Source: Rhizorhabdus dicambivorans | Lineage (GTDB): Bacteria; Pseudomonadota; Alphaproteobacteria; Sphingomonadales; Sphingomonadaceae | Length of the DNA: 64,000 nucleotides | Assembly: GCF_002355275.1 (NCBI RefSeq) | Contig: NZ_CP023450.1 | Location: 62,001 to 126,000, forward strand | Direction of reading: 5' to 3' | Part shown: one piece after another, positions 51,262 through 60,254 of the stretch | Position numbering within the stretch: position 1 is the first letter of the stretch | How the letters are laid out: each line of letters starts with the position of its first letter | Position numbers and translations under genes: made by a program | Notes under the pieces: model-generated | What the model was told of the DNA's origin: nothing | What the model saw: only the letters and a program-made list of their open reading frames with translations | Databases searched by the model: none

Positions 51262-51332
51262 CTGACAACCCGTCTGCGGCCGCCGATTTGGGATTCACAT
51301 TGATCCTGCTTTGTGCTTGATTCCATCATGTT

Positions 51333-51902
51333 ATGTTTCATGCAGGCAAGCCTCTTGAACCCTCCATTGGCTGTGATGTCGCGGCCGTGCTCGAGACGCT
51401 GGCGACCGTATCGAGCCGGCCCCGTTATGCCTTCATGCTGCTCAACCTGATCGCCCAGGTGGCGGGGCCAGATGGAAGCGCCGGTCCCTGGGTCAGGCGG
51501 AACGATGGGCTCGTTTCCCTGCGCGATTGGCTATGCGACGCATTGACCCCGATGGCCCAGCGTGGTCCGCGCAGCATTACGCTGGCCGAGCGGGTCGAGA
51601 GCGACCTCGCTAGAAACGGACTGCTCCCCGGCGATCCGGAGAAAAGGCGCGGCGTGATCGCGGAGGAAATGCGGGCACGCATTCGCACAGCCGGCAAGAG
51701 TAATCTCAGTCGCGCCGTTTCCGAACTGGTGAATGCAGGCCTGCTCCGCCGACATTATCAGGGCTATCGCGTCGACCATCGGAACCGTGGCGGCCAGCGC
51801 CACGCCGTCTATACCTTGATCGGCGATGCTCTGCGTCTAGTGCCGGGCATCAGCTCCACACCGAATCTGCCCGTGCAAGGCGAACTTGCCCTCCCAAGAT
51901 GA
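51333..51902 (+). CDS. Winged-helix-like DNA-binding protein
   Basis: 189 residues. The C-terminal part AGKSNLSRAVSELVNAGLLRRHYQ followed by RNRGGQRHAVYTL reads as recognition helix plus wing (quoted in parts; near residues 125-165). The N-terminal half is helical. It is not a recognised Rep or known regulator family. Its divergent place beside luxR suggests a control role in transfer or replication. The last 66 bp overlap the convergent ICMT-like gene, which is unusual and may mean that one of the two 3' ends is altered. Confidence 0.6.
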   Translation: MFHAGKPLEPSIGCDVAAVLETLATVSSRPRYAFMLLNLIAQVAGPDGSAGPWVRRNDGLVSLRDWLCDALTPMAQRGPRSITLAERVESDLARNGLLPGDPEKRRGVIAEEMRARIRTAGKSNLSRAVSELVNAGLLRRHYQGYRVDHRNRGGQRHAVYTLIGDALRLVPGISSTPNLPVQGELALPR

Positions 51903-52691
51903 TTGCGCAGTCGAACCGGGATTGCTGCAGTAGTGTGCTGTGAGGTCGGGTAACGATGTCCGAATAATAAGGCCAGTCAGAACGTCAGCATTGACCTTGC
52001 CGGCAATTACATCAGCCATTCCCGTCAAGGATCGCCATGGCCTTCTTCGACGCGAATGGATTGTCAGATTCGGAATGAAGCCGGGCACGCGAGCCATATA
52101 ATCGCGGTAAACCTCGCCGAAGTTGGCTAGCGCCTCCTTTTCCTCATGCCGAGCCAGCCGAATATACATCACGACGAGCACCGGAAACATAGCAAGGGTC
52201 AAAAGGGTCGGCCATTGTAGCAAAAAGCCGAGCATGACGAGAATGAAGCCGACATATTGCGGGTGCCGGATCCGGGCATAAATCCCAGTAAGGGCCAATT
52301 GGTGTTTGCGCTGACTCAAGTGAAGGGCCGTCCATGCAACCGAGATCAGCCAGTAACCCACGCCGATCAGCACAAAGCTGGCGATGTGGAATGGACCGTA
52401 ATGGGGATTAACTCGCCAGCCGAACATCATCTCCAGGAGATGTCCAGCATCGTGGCTCCACCAGTCGACAGCGGGGAAATACGACTGGAGCCACCCCGAA
52501 AGCACGAAGATCGTGAGCGGGAAGCCATACATTTCCGCGAAGAGCGCTATGATGAAAGCGCTGAACGCCCCCAAACTGCGCCAGTCTCGTTTAGTTGCCG
52601 GCTTGAAGAAGCTGAACGCAAAGAGGATGAAAACGGCGGCGTTAACCAGCGCGAGCCCCCACAGACCATAGCCATAGTCGGCGTGCGTCAT
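51837..52691 (-). CDS. Isoprenylcysteine carboxyl-methyltransferase-like membrane protein
   Basis: 284 residues with about five membrane helices and the ICMT/PEMT-type motif LTGIYARIRHPQYVGFILVMLG (in part, near residues 135-155) followed by ARHEEKEALANFGEVYRDYMARVPG. It probably methylates a small molecule or lipid using SAM. In alphaproteobacteria this type is often encoded beside DUF2933 proteins in metal-resistance clusters, as here. The C-terminal 60 residues after FIPN are not typical and run into the convergent gene. Confidence 0.75.
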   Translation of the reverse strand: MTHADYGYGLWGLALVNAAVFILFAFSFFKPATKRDWRSLGAFSAFIIALFAEMYGFPLTIFVLSGWLQSYFPAVDWWSHDAGHLLEMMFGWRVNPHYGPFHIASFVLIGVGYWLISVAWTALHLSQRKHQLALTGIYARIRHPQYVGFILVMLGFLLQWPTLLTLAMFPVLVVMYIRLARHEEKEALANFGEVYRDYMARVPGFIPNLTIHSRRRRPWRSLTGMADVIAGKVNADVLTGLIIRTSLPDLTAHYCSNPGSTAQSSWEGKFALHGQIRCGADARH

Positions 52692-52951
52692 CGCGACTCT
52701 CCTTCGATGCGGCCGTTGGGATTGGCCGGTAAGCCGGCGGGTGCCTGACCGGGCTCATGGCCATGCTGATGCCCACCATGGCCGCGGTGCATGAACAGGT
52801 GCATGAGCGGGCAGGCGAGCAGGATGAGATAGGGCAGCACACCCAGGAAGTGCGCGGTATGCTCGGTGAGGAGGAAGAAGCTAGCGACGAGCAGGAAGCC
52901 GATCAGAACGATCTTGCCGCGCTTGCGCATGCGATGGTCATGTTCGCCCAT
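52688..52951 (-). CDS. DUF2933 small membrane protein
   Basis: 87 residues. One or two hydrophobic helices (IVLIGFLLVASFFLL; VLPYLILLACPLMHLFM) precede a His-rich tail (HRGHGGHQHGHEPGQ), the DUF2933 pattern, which suggests metal binding. The start may be ATG 52951 (MGEHDHRM) or the following Met. It overlaps the ICMT-like gene by 4 bp. Confidence 0.8.
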   Translation of the reverse strand: MGEHDHRMRKRGKIVLIGFLLVASFFLLTEHTAHFLGVLPYLILLACPLMHLFMHRGHGGHQHGHEPGQAPAGLPANPNGRIEGESR

Positions 52952-53203
52952 ATGCCGTCCTCTTCTGGTCAACGTCCGGGCAGCATAGGCTCGAGTCCAA
53001 GGAGCAAGGTATAAGTAGAGACCGAAGTCCCCCGGGCATCGCGCAGGCATGGGTAAGGCGATCGATGGGATCGGCCATCGGCGTTCGGGCGACGCAGCTG
53101 TCGGGGAGCAGCAGTCGTGCTGCGGATTTTGCGTATAGGCGTGCGGCGTCCGCGAACCAATGCTGCGCTCACGAACATAATCGTGAGAGGCAGGCCCGCG
53201 TCC
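52952..53203. other. Divergent promoter region
   Basis: About 250 bp between divergently transcribed DUF2933 and metallo-hydrolase genes. No gene is convincing. Both promoters must lie here; no clear consensus boxes were seen. Confidence 0.4.
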
Positions 53204-54652
53204 ATGCAAAAGAGAAAGAAACGGCACCATTCCCGCGTGACCATCTTCGAGCGTGAAGCAAGGATCGATCTGGCCAAGCGCCCGGCCGATGGTCTCGGCG
53301 TTGCCTTTCTCGGCGCATCGGGAACGGTCACAGGGTCGCGTTATCTGGTGGACGATGGTGAAACTCAGATCGTGGTCGATTCCGGCCTGTTTCAGGGACC
53401 CAGGGATCTGCGCCGCCTTAATTGGGCATCGATCCCACCCGAAGTCGCGGATGTCGGCCAGGTGCTGCTGACCCACGCCCATCTCGATCACTCGGGCGCA
53501 CTACCGCGCATGGCGCGCCTGGGCTGGGACGGGACCGTCCTTGCCACGCGGGCGACCGCGGCCCTGTGCGAGCTCCTTCTTCCCGACAGCGGCCATCTGC
53601 AGGAAAAGGATGCGGAGTTCGCCAACCAGCACGGCTTCTCCAGGCACCAGCCGGCGCTGCCCCTCTACACCCAGGCCGACGCGCGTCTGGCATTGCAGCT
53701 CTTCCGCCCGATCGAGTTCGGAGCGTGGCATGCAGTCACGGACGGCATCAGGGTGCGCTACCATCGCGCCGGCCACATCCTCGGCGCGGCGTCGATCGAG
53801 ATCGACTGGAAGGGGCGGACAATCCTCTTCTCAGGCGACATCGGCCGTTACGGCGATGCGGTGATGAAGGATCCCGAGCCGCCCGCGCGCGCCGACTATG
53901 TCCTAGTGGAATCGACCTATGGCGATCGGCGCCACGAGCAGGTCGATCCGACAAAGACGCTTGGAGATCATGTCGAACGATGCGTCGAGAGAGGCGGGAC
54001 GGTGGTGATTCCGGCCTTCGCCGTGGGACGGGTTCAGTCGCTTCTCTATCATTTCTCGCGTCTGCGCGCGCAGGGACGCCTCCGCGACATCCCGATCTTC
54101 CTCGACAGCCCGATGGCGATCAACGCGAGCGGGCTGATGTGCGATTTCATGGACGAGCATCGCCTGGCCCGCGCCGAGTGCGAAGCGGCGTGCAGCGTCG
54201 CGCACTATGTGCGCGAAGTGGAGGAATCCAAGGAACTCACCGCCAACCCCGCTCCCAAGGTCATCATCTCGGCCAGTGGAATGGCAACGGGCGGCCGCGT
54301 GCTCCACCATCTCAAGCGCTTCGCGCCGGATGGGAAGAACCTCATCCTCTTCTCAGGCTTCCAGGCGGCGGGCACCCGCGGCGCCGCCATGATCGGGGGC
54401 GCCCGGACGATCAAGATCCACGGCGAGTATATCCCGGTCGAAGCCGATGTCGCCAACCTGACGATGCTTTCGGCGCATGCCGACAGCGACGAGCTCATGC
54501 GCTGGCTCGGGTCGCTGCAAGAGCCCCCGCGCCATGTCTATGTCACGCATGGCGAGCCGACCGGCGCCCAGGTCCTGGCGAAGCGTGTCTCGGAGGATCT
54601 GGGCTGGGCATGCAGCGTACCGGCGCTGGGTAGCTGGGGCATGCTCGCGTGA
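53204..54652 (+). CDS. Beta-CASP metallo-beta-lactamase-fold hydrolase (RNA-processing type)
   Basis: 482 residues from ATG 53204 (an upstream start at 53117 is possible). The metal site HAHLDHSG lies near residues 88-95, followed by AGHILGAASIEI, FSGDIGRYGD, the beta-CASP region (VIPAFAVGRVQSLLYH; IFLDSPMA) and the RMMBL-type end with HADSDEL and VTHGEP. The family includes CPSF-73-like ribonucleases. It is translationally coupled to the phosphorylase gene (GTGA overlap), which suggests that RNA breakdown feeds nucleotide salvage. Confidence 0.88.
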   Translation: MQKRKKRHHSRVTIFEREARIDLAKRPADGLGVAFLGASGTVTGSRYLVDDGETQIVVDSGLFQGPRDLRRLNWASIPPEVADVGQVLLTHAHLDHSGALPRMARLGWDGTVLATRATAALCELLLPDSGHLQEKDAEFANQHGFSRHQPALPLYTQADARLALQLFRPIEFGAWHAVTDGIRVRYHRAGHILGAASIEIDWKGRTILFSGDIGRYGDAVMKDPEPPARADYVLVESTYGDRRHEQVDPTKTLGDHVERCVERGGTVVIPAFAVGRVQSLLYHFSRLRAQGRLRDIPIFLDSPMAINASGLMCDFMDEHRLARAECEAACSVAHYVREVEESKELTANPAPKVIISASGMATGGRVLHHLKRFAPDGKNLILFSGFQAAGTRGAAMIGGARTIKIHGEYIPVEADVANLTMLSAHADSDELMRWLGSLQEPPRHVYVTHGEPTGAQVLAKRVSEDLGWACSVPALGSWGMLA

Positions 54653-56187
54653 AGCCCGGGATCATCGAGGACGCCGAAGTAGAGCCTGTCGCGACGACGC
54701 TGCGGGCACACCGCCTCGGCCTGTCGGCTGCCGGAGGTGATCTGATCGCGGTCATGCGCCAAGACTGTCCCGTCTGCCGCTCGGAAGGTCTCGCGTCGCG
54801 CGCGCAGGTCGCGCTGCACGCCGGCGGGCGGGAAATCGTCGTCTCGCTGCTGCACAGTTCCGCGGAGGCTCCAGCGCCCGGCGAGATCGGCCTGTCCGAA
54901 TCCGCATGGCGGCTGCTCGGCGTCAGCGAGGGCGATCCGGTCGAGATCGCGCACGCCCAGCCTCTCGCCTCGCTCGCCGAAGTGCGTCGGCGCATCTATG
55001 GCAATCGTCTCAGTGAAGGGGCTTTTTCAGCGATCATGACCGACATCGCCGAGCGACGCTATAGCGATGTCCATCTCTCGGCGTTCATCACGGCATGCTC
55101 AGCGGTCCCGCTCGATACGGACGAAACGATCAGCCTGACCAGGGCGATGGTCGATGTCGGCGAGCGATTGCAGTGGTCCGGAGCGGTCATCGTCGACAAG
55201 CATAGCGTCGGTGGATTGCCGGGCAATCGCACCACGCCGATCATCGTCTCGATCATGGCCGCGGAGGGCCTGATCATGCCCAAGACATCGTCGCGGGCGA
55301 TCACCTCGCCGGCCGGCACGGCGGACACGATGGAGGTGCTTGCACCTGTCGACCTCGACGTTTCCGCCATCCGCAAGGTGGTCGAGCGCGAAGGCGGCTG
55401 CATCGCCTGGGGCGGCGCCGTCAATCTCAGCCCGGCCGACGATGTGATCATCGGCGTTGAACGAGTGCTCGATATCGATGCCGTAGGGCAGATGGTCGCC
55501 TCGGTGCTGTCCAAGAAAATCGCGGCCGGTGCGACCCATCTGGTCATCGATATCCCGGTCGGGCCGACCGCCAAGGTACGCGGAACCGATGCCGCCGATA
55601 CGCTCGAGCGCGCGCTGAGCTCGGTCGCCCAAGCCTTCGGGCTTCGCACGCGCGTGATGCGCGGCCCCGGCGCGGAGCCGATCGGACGGGGCATCGGCCC
55701 GGCGCTCGAGGCGCAGGATATCCTTGCCGTCCTCCAGGGGCAGCCGGGCGCCGAGGATCTCGCCCACCGGGCCTGCGAGCTGGCGGGAGGACTGCTTGAG
55801 CTCGCTGACGCGGCCCCGGCCGGCGAAGGCTATGCGCGTGCGCGGGCGTGTCTCGAAAGCGGCGGGGCCTGGGCCAAGTTCCAACGTATCTGCGAAGCGC
55901 AGGGCGGCATGCGGGCTCCACCGGTCGCCCGGTTTCAGCAGGATATGATCGCTCCCTATAGCGGCCGCCTGGTGAGTATCGACAATCGCAAGCTCGCGAC
56001 GGTCGCGAAGCTCGCCGGCGCGCCGGTGGCCAAGGCCGCTGGCGTCGCACTGCAGTGTCGGCTGAACCAGATGGTGGATGCCGGGGCTCCCTTGTGTAGC
56101 ATTCATGCCGAGAGCCCGGGCGAGCTCGACTATGCGGCGGCCTATGCCGTGAGCGACGGGCCGATCTTCGGGATTGAAGCGCTATGA
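54649..56187 (+). CDS. AMP phosphorylase / thymidine-phosphorylase family enzyme
   Basis: 512 residues starting at GTG 54649. The family signature VDKHSVGGLPGNRTTPIIVS lies near residues 181-200, with SSRAITSPAGTADTMEVL and the C-terminal PYRIMIDOPHOSPHORYLASE-type domain (DMIAPYSGRLVSIDN). The 90-residue N-terminal extension and the GN.T signature place it with archaeal-type AMP phosphorylases (NMP + Pi to base + ribose-1,5-bisphosphate) rather than with classical DeoA. It overlaps both neighbours. Confidence 0.85.
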   Translation: MKPGIIEDAEVEPVATTLRAHRLGLSAAGGDLIAVMRQDCPVCRSEGLASRAQVALHAGGREIVVSLLHSSAEAPAPGEIGLSESAWRLLGVSEGDPVEIAHAQPLASLAEVRRRIYGNRLSEGAFSAIMTDIAERRYSDVHLSAFITACSAVPLDTDETISLTRAMVDVGERLQWSGAVIVDKHSVGGLPGNRTTPIIVSIMAAEGLIMPKTSSRAITSPAGTADTMEVLAPVDLDVSAIRKVVEREGGCIAWGGAVNLSPADDVIIGVERVLDIDAVGQMVASVLSKKIAAGATHLVIDIPVGPTAKVRGTDAADTLERALSSVAQAFGLRTRVMRGPGAEPIGRGIGPALEAQDILAVLQGQPGAEDLAHRACELAGGLLELADAAPAGEGYARARACLESGGAWAKFQRICEAQGGMRAPPVARFQQDMIAPYSGRLVSIDNRKLATVAKLAGAPVAKAAGVALQCRLNQMVDAGAPLCSIHAESPGELDYAAAYAVSDGPIFGIEAL

Positions 56188-57092
56188 ACCGTCCCGTCCT
56201 GTTCGCGCTGCCTGGCAGCGAGGCCCTGGCACAGCCGCTATCCGCCGCGCTCGATGCAGAGGTCGGCACGATCGAGCATCGTCAGTTTCCTGACGGGGAA
56301 ACCTATCTCAGGGTCGGAAACGACGTCAGCGACCGCGAGGTCATCCTGCTGTCCAGTCTCGATCATCCGGACGCCAAGCTGTTGCCGCTGCTGTTCGCAG
56401 CCGACACCGCGCGCGATCTTGGCGCTCGCAGGATCGGGCTCGTCGCCCCTTACCTCGCTTACATGCGCCAGGACATACGCTTCCATGCCGGCGAGGCGGT
56501 GACGTCGCGAACCTTTGCTGCGATCCTGTCTCGCCATCTCGACTGGCTGGTGACGGTCGATCCGCATCTCCATCGCTACCATGAATTGTCGGAAATCTAC
56601 CGCATCCCAACCCAGGTTGTTCATGCCGCGCCGTTTTTGGCCTCGTGGATCAAGCGCAATGTCGCTCGCCCGCTGATCATCGGTCCGGACCTGGAAAGCG
56701 AACAGTGGGTCTCGCAGGTGGCGGCCGATGCCGATGCTCCGTTTCTCGTGTGCGAGAAAATCCGATCCGGCGACCGTCACGTCACCATCTCGATTCCGAA
56801 TGCCCCAGCGTTTCTCGATCGCCAGCCGGTGCTGGTCGACGATATCGCCTCATCCGGTCGGACCCTCACCGAGGCGGCGCGCCAACTGGTCGGCATGGGG
56901 TTCGCGCGACCGGATTGCGTGGTCGTGCATCCGCTTTTTGCCGGCGATGCAGCGCAGGTTCTGGGTGGGCTTGTCGAAAGGATCGTCAGCACGAACGCGG
57001 TTGCACATGCGTCGAATGATATAGACGTCATGCCAGCGATCGCGGAGGCCGTTCGCCACCGGATTGAATGGCGTGCTGCGCGTCAGTTCTAA
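56184..57092 (+). CDS. prs: Ribose-phosphate pyrophosphokinase-like enzyme
   Basis: 302 residues of the PRPP synthetase family: FPDGETYLRV near residue 34, LAPYLAYMRQDIRF-type flexible loop near 91-104 (Ser-Gln partly changed), VDPHLHRYHEL near 130, and the PRPP loop VLVDDIASSGRTL near 215. It should link ribose 5-phosphate and PRPP pools. With the AMP phosphorylase upstream it could return phosphoribosyl units released from NMPs to PRPP. It overlaps the phosphorylase gene by 4 bp and is the last gene of the operon. Confidence 0.85.
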   Translation: MNRPVLFALPGSEALAQPLSAALDAEVGTIEHRQFPDGETYLRVGNDVSDREVILLSSLDHPDAKLLPLLFAADTARDLGARRIGLVAPYLAYMRQDIRFHAGEAVTSRTFAAILSRHLDWLVTVDPHLHRYHELSEIYRIPTQVVHAAPFLASWIKRNVARPLIIGPDLESEQWVSQVAADADAPFLVCEKIRSGDRHVTISIPNAPAFLDRQPVLVDDIASSGRTLTEAARQLVGMGFARPDCVVVHPLFAGDAAQVLGGLVERIVSTNAVAHASNDIDVMPAIAEAVRHRIEWRAARQF

Positions 57093-57214
57093 GACGGAAA
57101 TGAACGCCCGGCAAACGCTGTGCGCGTCCTCATCCATTGACCCTAAACGAGTCCGAACCAATCTCCTGAGATCTCCCTTTCGGAGAAAATCGCGGCAGGG
57201 AAGGAGGATATGTC

Positions 57215-57367
57215 GTGTCGCACACACGCTCGTTCATCGATCCCCTCGACGTTGCTGGGCACCTGAAGCTTGAGCCCGAAGTAAAGCGCGCCACCCTGCT
57301 ATCCTGGGCGTCCGATCGCGCAGCCGTCAAGGGCCAACCCGCCCCCTCGCCCGCCGGGCGCCAGTAA
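57215..57367 (+). pseudogene. Small decayed gene of a common alphaproteobacterial family
   Basis: GTG 57215 has AAGGAGG 7 bp upstream and opens a 50-codon frame with PEVKRATLLSWASDRAAV, like the small proteins that read EKRA.LASWASDA.AV. Homologues continue with a short conserved end. Here a similar continuation (LPVDDVMEA) appears after the stop in another frame at about 57372, and is itself followed by a stop. The gene therefore looks broken by at least one frameshift. Confidence 0.5.
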
Positions 57368-57653
57368 CCCGCTGCCGGTCGACGATGTGATGGAAGCGTA
57401 GCGATGGCTCGATCGCGCCGAGGGCGGCGCGGGCAACTCGCATGCATCGTCCGGAGCAGAGACCCGGCAATGAGCCGCAGCGACCGCGGCATTGGTGTGA
57501 GCGGAGTAGCCGAACCCTCACAGTTTCGCTGTCCTTCGCCGTTTTGCCTCGCCAAATTTTTACTCTTGACCTGGGACCATAGTCCAACGTGCAGAGAAGT
57601 ATCCCTTGAAGCGCTGCCCTCGCGGCACTGCGTATTGATCGATCTCGGGGGCT
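57368..57653. other. Region without an intact gene
   Basis: Contains the decayed continuation of the small gene (to about 57480) and then the probable promoter of the truncated response regulator, with a TTGACC box near 57567. Nothing else is recognised. Confidence 0.4.
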
Positions 57654-57818
57654 ATGGGGAACAAGCGCGTCGTGCATATCGTCGATGACGAAGAGACAAT
57701 ACGAAAAGCACTAAGTTTCACGTTGCGGACCGCAGGGTTTGCCGTAGAAGCCTACGCTTGTCAACGCCGGGATAAAAACGGGCCAGGCACCGGTTTAAAA
57801 TGGGGCCAGTTGGTTTGA
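57654..57818 (+). pseudogene. Response regulator cut off by an IS21 element
   Basis: From ATG 57654 the protein reads GNKRVVHIVDDEETIRKAL and then FTLRTAGFAVEAY, the first beta-strand, acidic pocket (DDEE) and helix of a receiver domain, most like FixJ/NarL-type regulators. After 35 codons the frame enters IS21 DNA at 57759 and stops at 57818. The rest of the receiver and the output domain are not found on the other side of the IS. Confidence 0.85.
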
Positions 57819-57921
57819 ACAAAAAGCCCCAAGGTTGAGGCTGGGCAGCATCGGCAGCGGGGAAGCGGCTGGAGCGGAGCGGAAGCCGATTTCCCGCTGC
57901 CGATGGCCGCCCGTTCTTAGG

Positions 57922-58737
57922 TCATTTATCCTCCCCCTTGTCCTTCTGGCGCTTGCGGCTGCTGGCGAGACGGAAGCTGTCACCATTCATCTCGAGAATG
58001 TGGACGTGGTGTGTCAGCCGGTCGAGCAGGGCGCCGGTCAGGCGTTCGGAGCCGAACACCGATGTCCATTCATCGAAGGGCAGATTGCTGGTGATCAGCG
58101 TGCTGCCGCGTTCATAGCGCTGGCTGAGTACCTCGAACAGCAACTCGCCGCCCACGGCGGTGAATGGTACATATCCCAACTCGTCGAGGATCAGCAGCTT
58201 TACAGATGCCAGATGCTTTTGCAGGCTGCGCAAGCGACGCTCGTCGCGAGCCTCCATCAGGTCATGGACCAACGCCGCGGCCGTTGTGAAGGCCACGCTG
58301 TGCCCTTTCTGGCACGCAGCCAGTCCTAGCGCGAGGGCGGTGTGGGTCTTACCGGTGCCGCTGGGGCCCAGCGCAATGACATTACGCCGCCGCTCGATCC
58401 ATTCACCGCGCGCCAGTTCCAGAACCAAGGCCTTGTTCAGTGATGGCTGGGCTGCAAAGTCGAAGGTGTCAAAGCTCTTGGTGTGCGGGAAGCGAGCCAT
58501 GCGGATACGGCGCTCCACCATCCGGCGCTCGCGATCAATCCGTTCAAGTTCGCACAGGCGCAGCAGATAGCGGGGGTAATCGGCCCGATCCTGCGCGGCC
58601 TCGAAGGCGACCTTCTCATACTCGCGCACAAAGGTGGGCAGCTTGAGCGCTTTGAGATGGTTGGCCAGTAGTACAGCGGGCGGCACGCTGGTGGGTTCGG
58701 CCTCGATGGCTGGCAGCGGCATCATGGGATCACTCAT
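57922..58737 (-). CDS. istB: IS21 helper ATPase IstB (first element)
   Basis: 271 residues. AAA+ ATPase with Walker A GPSGTGKTHTALAL near residue 118 and Walker B LLILDELGYVPF near 180. It assembles on DNA and directs the IstA transposase to the target. ATG 58737 overlaps the istA stop (ATGA). Confidence 0.93.
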   Translation of the reverse strand: MSDPMMPLPAIEAEPTSVPPAVLLANHLKALKLPTFVREYEKVAFEAAQDRADYPRYLLRLCELERIDRERRMVERRIRMARFPHTKSFDTFDFAAQPSLNKALVLELARGEWIERRRNVIALGPSGTGKTHTALALGLAACQKGHSVAFTTAAALVHDLMEARDERRLRSLQKHLASVKLLILDELGYVPFTAVGGELLFEVLSQRYERGSTLITSNLPFDEWTSVFGSERLTGALLDRLTHHVHILEMNGDSFRLASSRKRQKDKGEDK

Positions 58738-60254
58738 GCTGCCACTCCCGTCGCTGGAGTGCCTGCCTGCGAGAGCAGGCCCATGTAGGTGCGCGGATCG
58801 GTACGCCCGACATTCGCGCGCGGCAAATGCGGGTAAAATTGCAGATCGAGGCGCGGCACACGCTGTTCGAGGCGGGCCAGCGCGATCATCTTGATCGCAT
58901 CGAAGCTGATTGCCCCCATCTCCAGCGCGCGGGCCACTGCCCATTCCACCAGGGACTGCTCGAAGCGTTCGCATAGCCGCAGCACCTGGATGAACTCGCG
59001 CCGTCCCTCTTTGCCGCTGCGCGCCTCCATCAGTCGTCGGATGCGATGCATCGGTTCAGCCAGCACCCAGCCATCGAGCGGCGCTGCCTGATCAAGCGCG
59101 CGGGGTTTCTGTTCTAACAGCGCCAGATAGTGCAGCGGGTTGGCAATGAAGTCCTCCCGCTCATAGCTGCGCGGATGCACTGCGATCAGCTCCCCGCCAC
59201 AGATGATCGCAACCCGATCGACATAGCCTTTGATTACGACCTCCTGGTGGGCATAGGCCGTCGGCACCGAATAATCATTGGTACGATAGCGCACCAGCGA
59301 CATCGACGAGGCCCGCCCCGTCACCATATGGCAGGGATCGAACGGCACCGCCGGTAGCGGCATAAAGGCCGCCAGATCAGCCACCAGCCTGTCACCGATG
59401 CTGCGCTCATGCCCGCGCAAGATGGCCTGTCGTCGCTCCATGCATTGTTCGACAAAGCGCGCGTTCAGCGCATCAAAGCTGGGCGCCTCTGGCCTCGGCA
59501 CCATGAAGTGGCGCCGGGAATAACCGACCAGCCCCTCGACCTTGCCCTTGTCGTTACCCTTGCCGGGGCGCCCGAATTTGTCTTCGAACAGGTAATGGCT
59601 CTGGAGGGTCGAGAACATCCGGCTGCGCTCGCGCTTCCCGTCGCCCAGGATCTGCGCCACTGCCAGCTTGGTGTTGTCATACAGGATCGACTGCGGGATG
59701 CCGCCGAAGAAGGCAAAGGCCGCCACGTGCCCTTCGCAAAATGCCTCAGCCACCTCGGCAGGATAGGCTTTAACGAACGGCGCATCGCTGTGCGGCAGGT
59801 CCATGCAGAAATAGTGGAACCGCACCAACTTGCCGTCGATGATCCCGTCCGCCTCACCAAAATCCACCTGCGCATGCCCCGGCTTGTGGCTCAATGGTAT
59901 GAACACCTCGCGGCTGCGCAACTTGGCGCCCGCCACATAGTCGCGAACAATGGTGATGCCGCCGGTGAAGCCATGTTCATCGCGCAGACGCTCGAAAATA
60001 CGCGCGGCAGTGTGTCGCTGTTTGATGTGAACCTTGCGGTCATCCACCAGGATTTGGTCAATGATGTCGGTAAATCCGGACAGCTTGCGGCTGTAGGTTT
60101 GCCCGCTCCGGCCGTGCGCTGCTGGCTCTGGAAAGCACAGCATCTTGTCGACGGTCTTGCGATTGATCCCAAAATACCGGGCGGCAGCGCGACGGCTCAT
60201 CCCGTCAATCAGCACGGCGCGGCGGACCTTCTGATAAAGCTCCACTCTCTTCAT
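58734..60254 (-). CDS. istA: IS21 transposase IstA (first element)
   Basis: 506 residues with an N-terminal HTH (GMSRRAAARYFGINRKTVDKM, in part) and an integrase core: HAQVDFGEADG (first Asp), ILYDNTKLAV (second Asp) and GKGNDKGKVEGLVGY with the catalytic Glu. Intact length and motifs suggest function. It is about 50 percent similar to the second IstA, so the two elements are different IS21 types. Confidence 0.93.
   Translation of the reverse strand: MKRVELYQKVRRAVLIDGMSRRAAARYFGINRKTVDKMLCFPEPAAHGRSGQTYSRKLSGFTDIIDQILVDDRKVHIKQRHTAARIFERLRDEHGFTGGITIVRDYVAGAKLRSREVFIPLSHKPGHAQVDFGEADGIIDGKLVRFHYFCMDLPHSDAPFVKAYPAEVAEAFCEGHVAAFAFFGGIPQSILYDNTKLAVAQILGDGKRERSRMFSTLQSHYLFEDKFGRPGKGNDKGKVEGLVGYSRRHFMVPRPEAPSFDALNARFVEQCMERRQAILRGHERSIGDRLVADLAAFMPLPAVPFDPCHMVTGRASSMSLVRYRTNDYSVPTAYAHQEVVIKGYVDRVAIICGGELIAVHPRSYEREDFIANPLHYLALLEQKPRALDQAAPLDGWVLAEPMHRIRRLMEARSGKEGRREFIQVLRLCERFEQSLVEWAVARALEMGAISFDAIKMIALARLEQRVPRLDLQFYPHLPRANVGRTDPRTYMGLLSQAGTPATGVAA

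Noticed and set aside
51333-51902. Winged-helix protein considered as a plasmid replication initiator
   Set aside because: It has only one recognisable winged-helix-like part, no iterons nearby and no Rep-family motif.
57404-57688. 94-codon open frame MARSRRGRRG... before the truncated regulator
   Set aside because: Arg-rich composition typical of an out-of-frame GC-rich stretch; it overlaps the decayed small gene and the regulator start.
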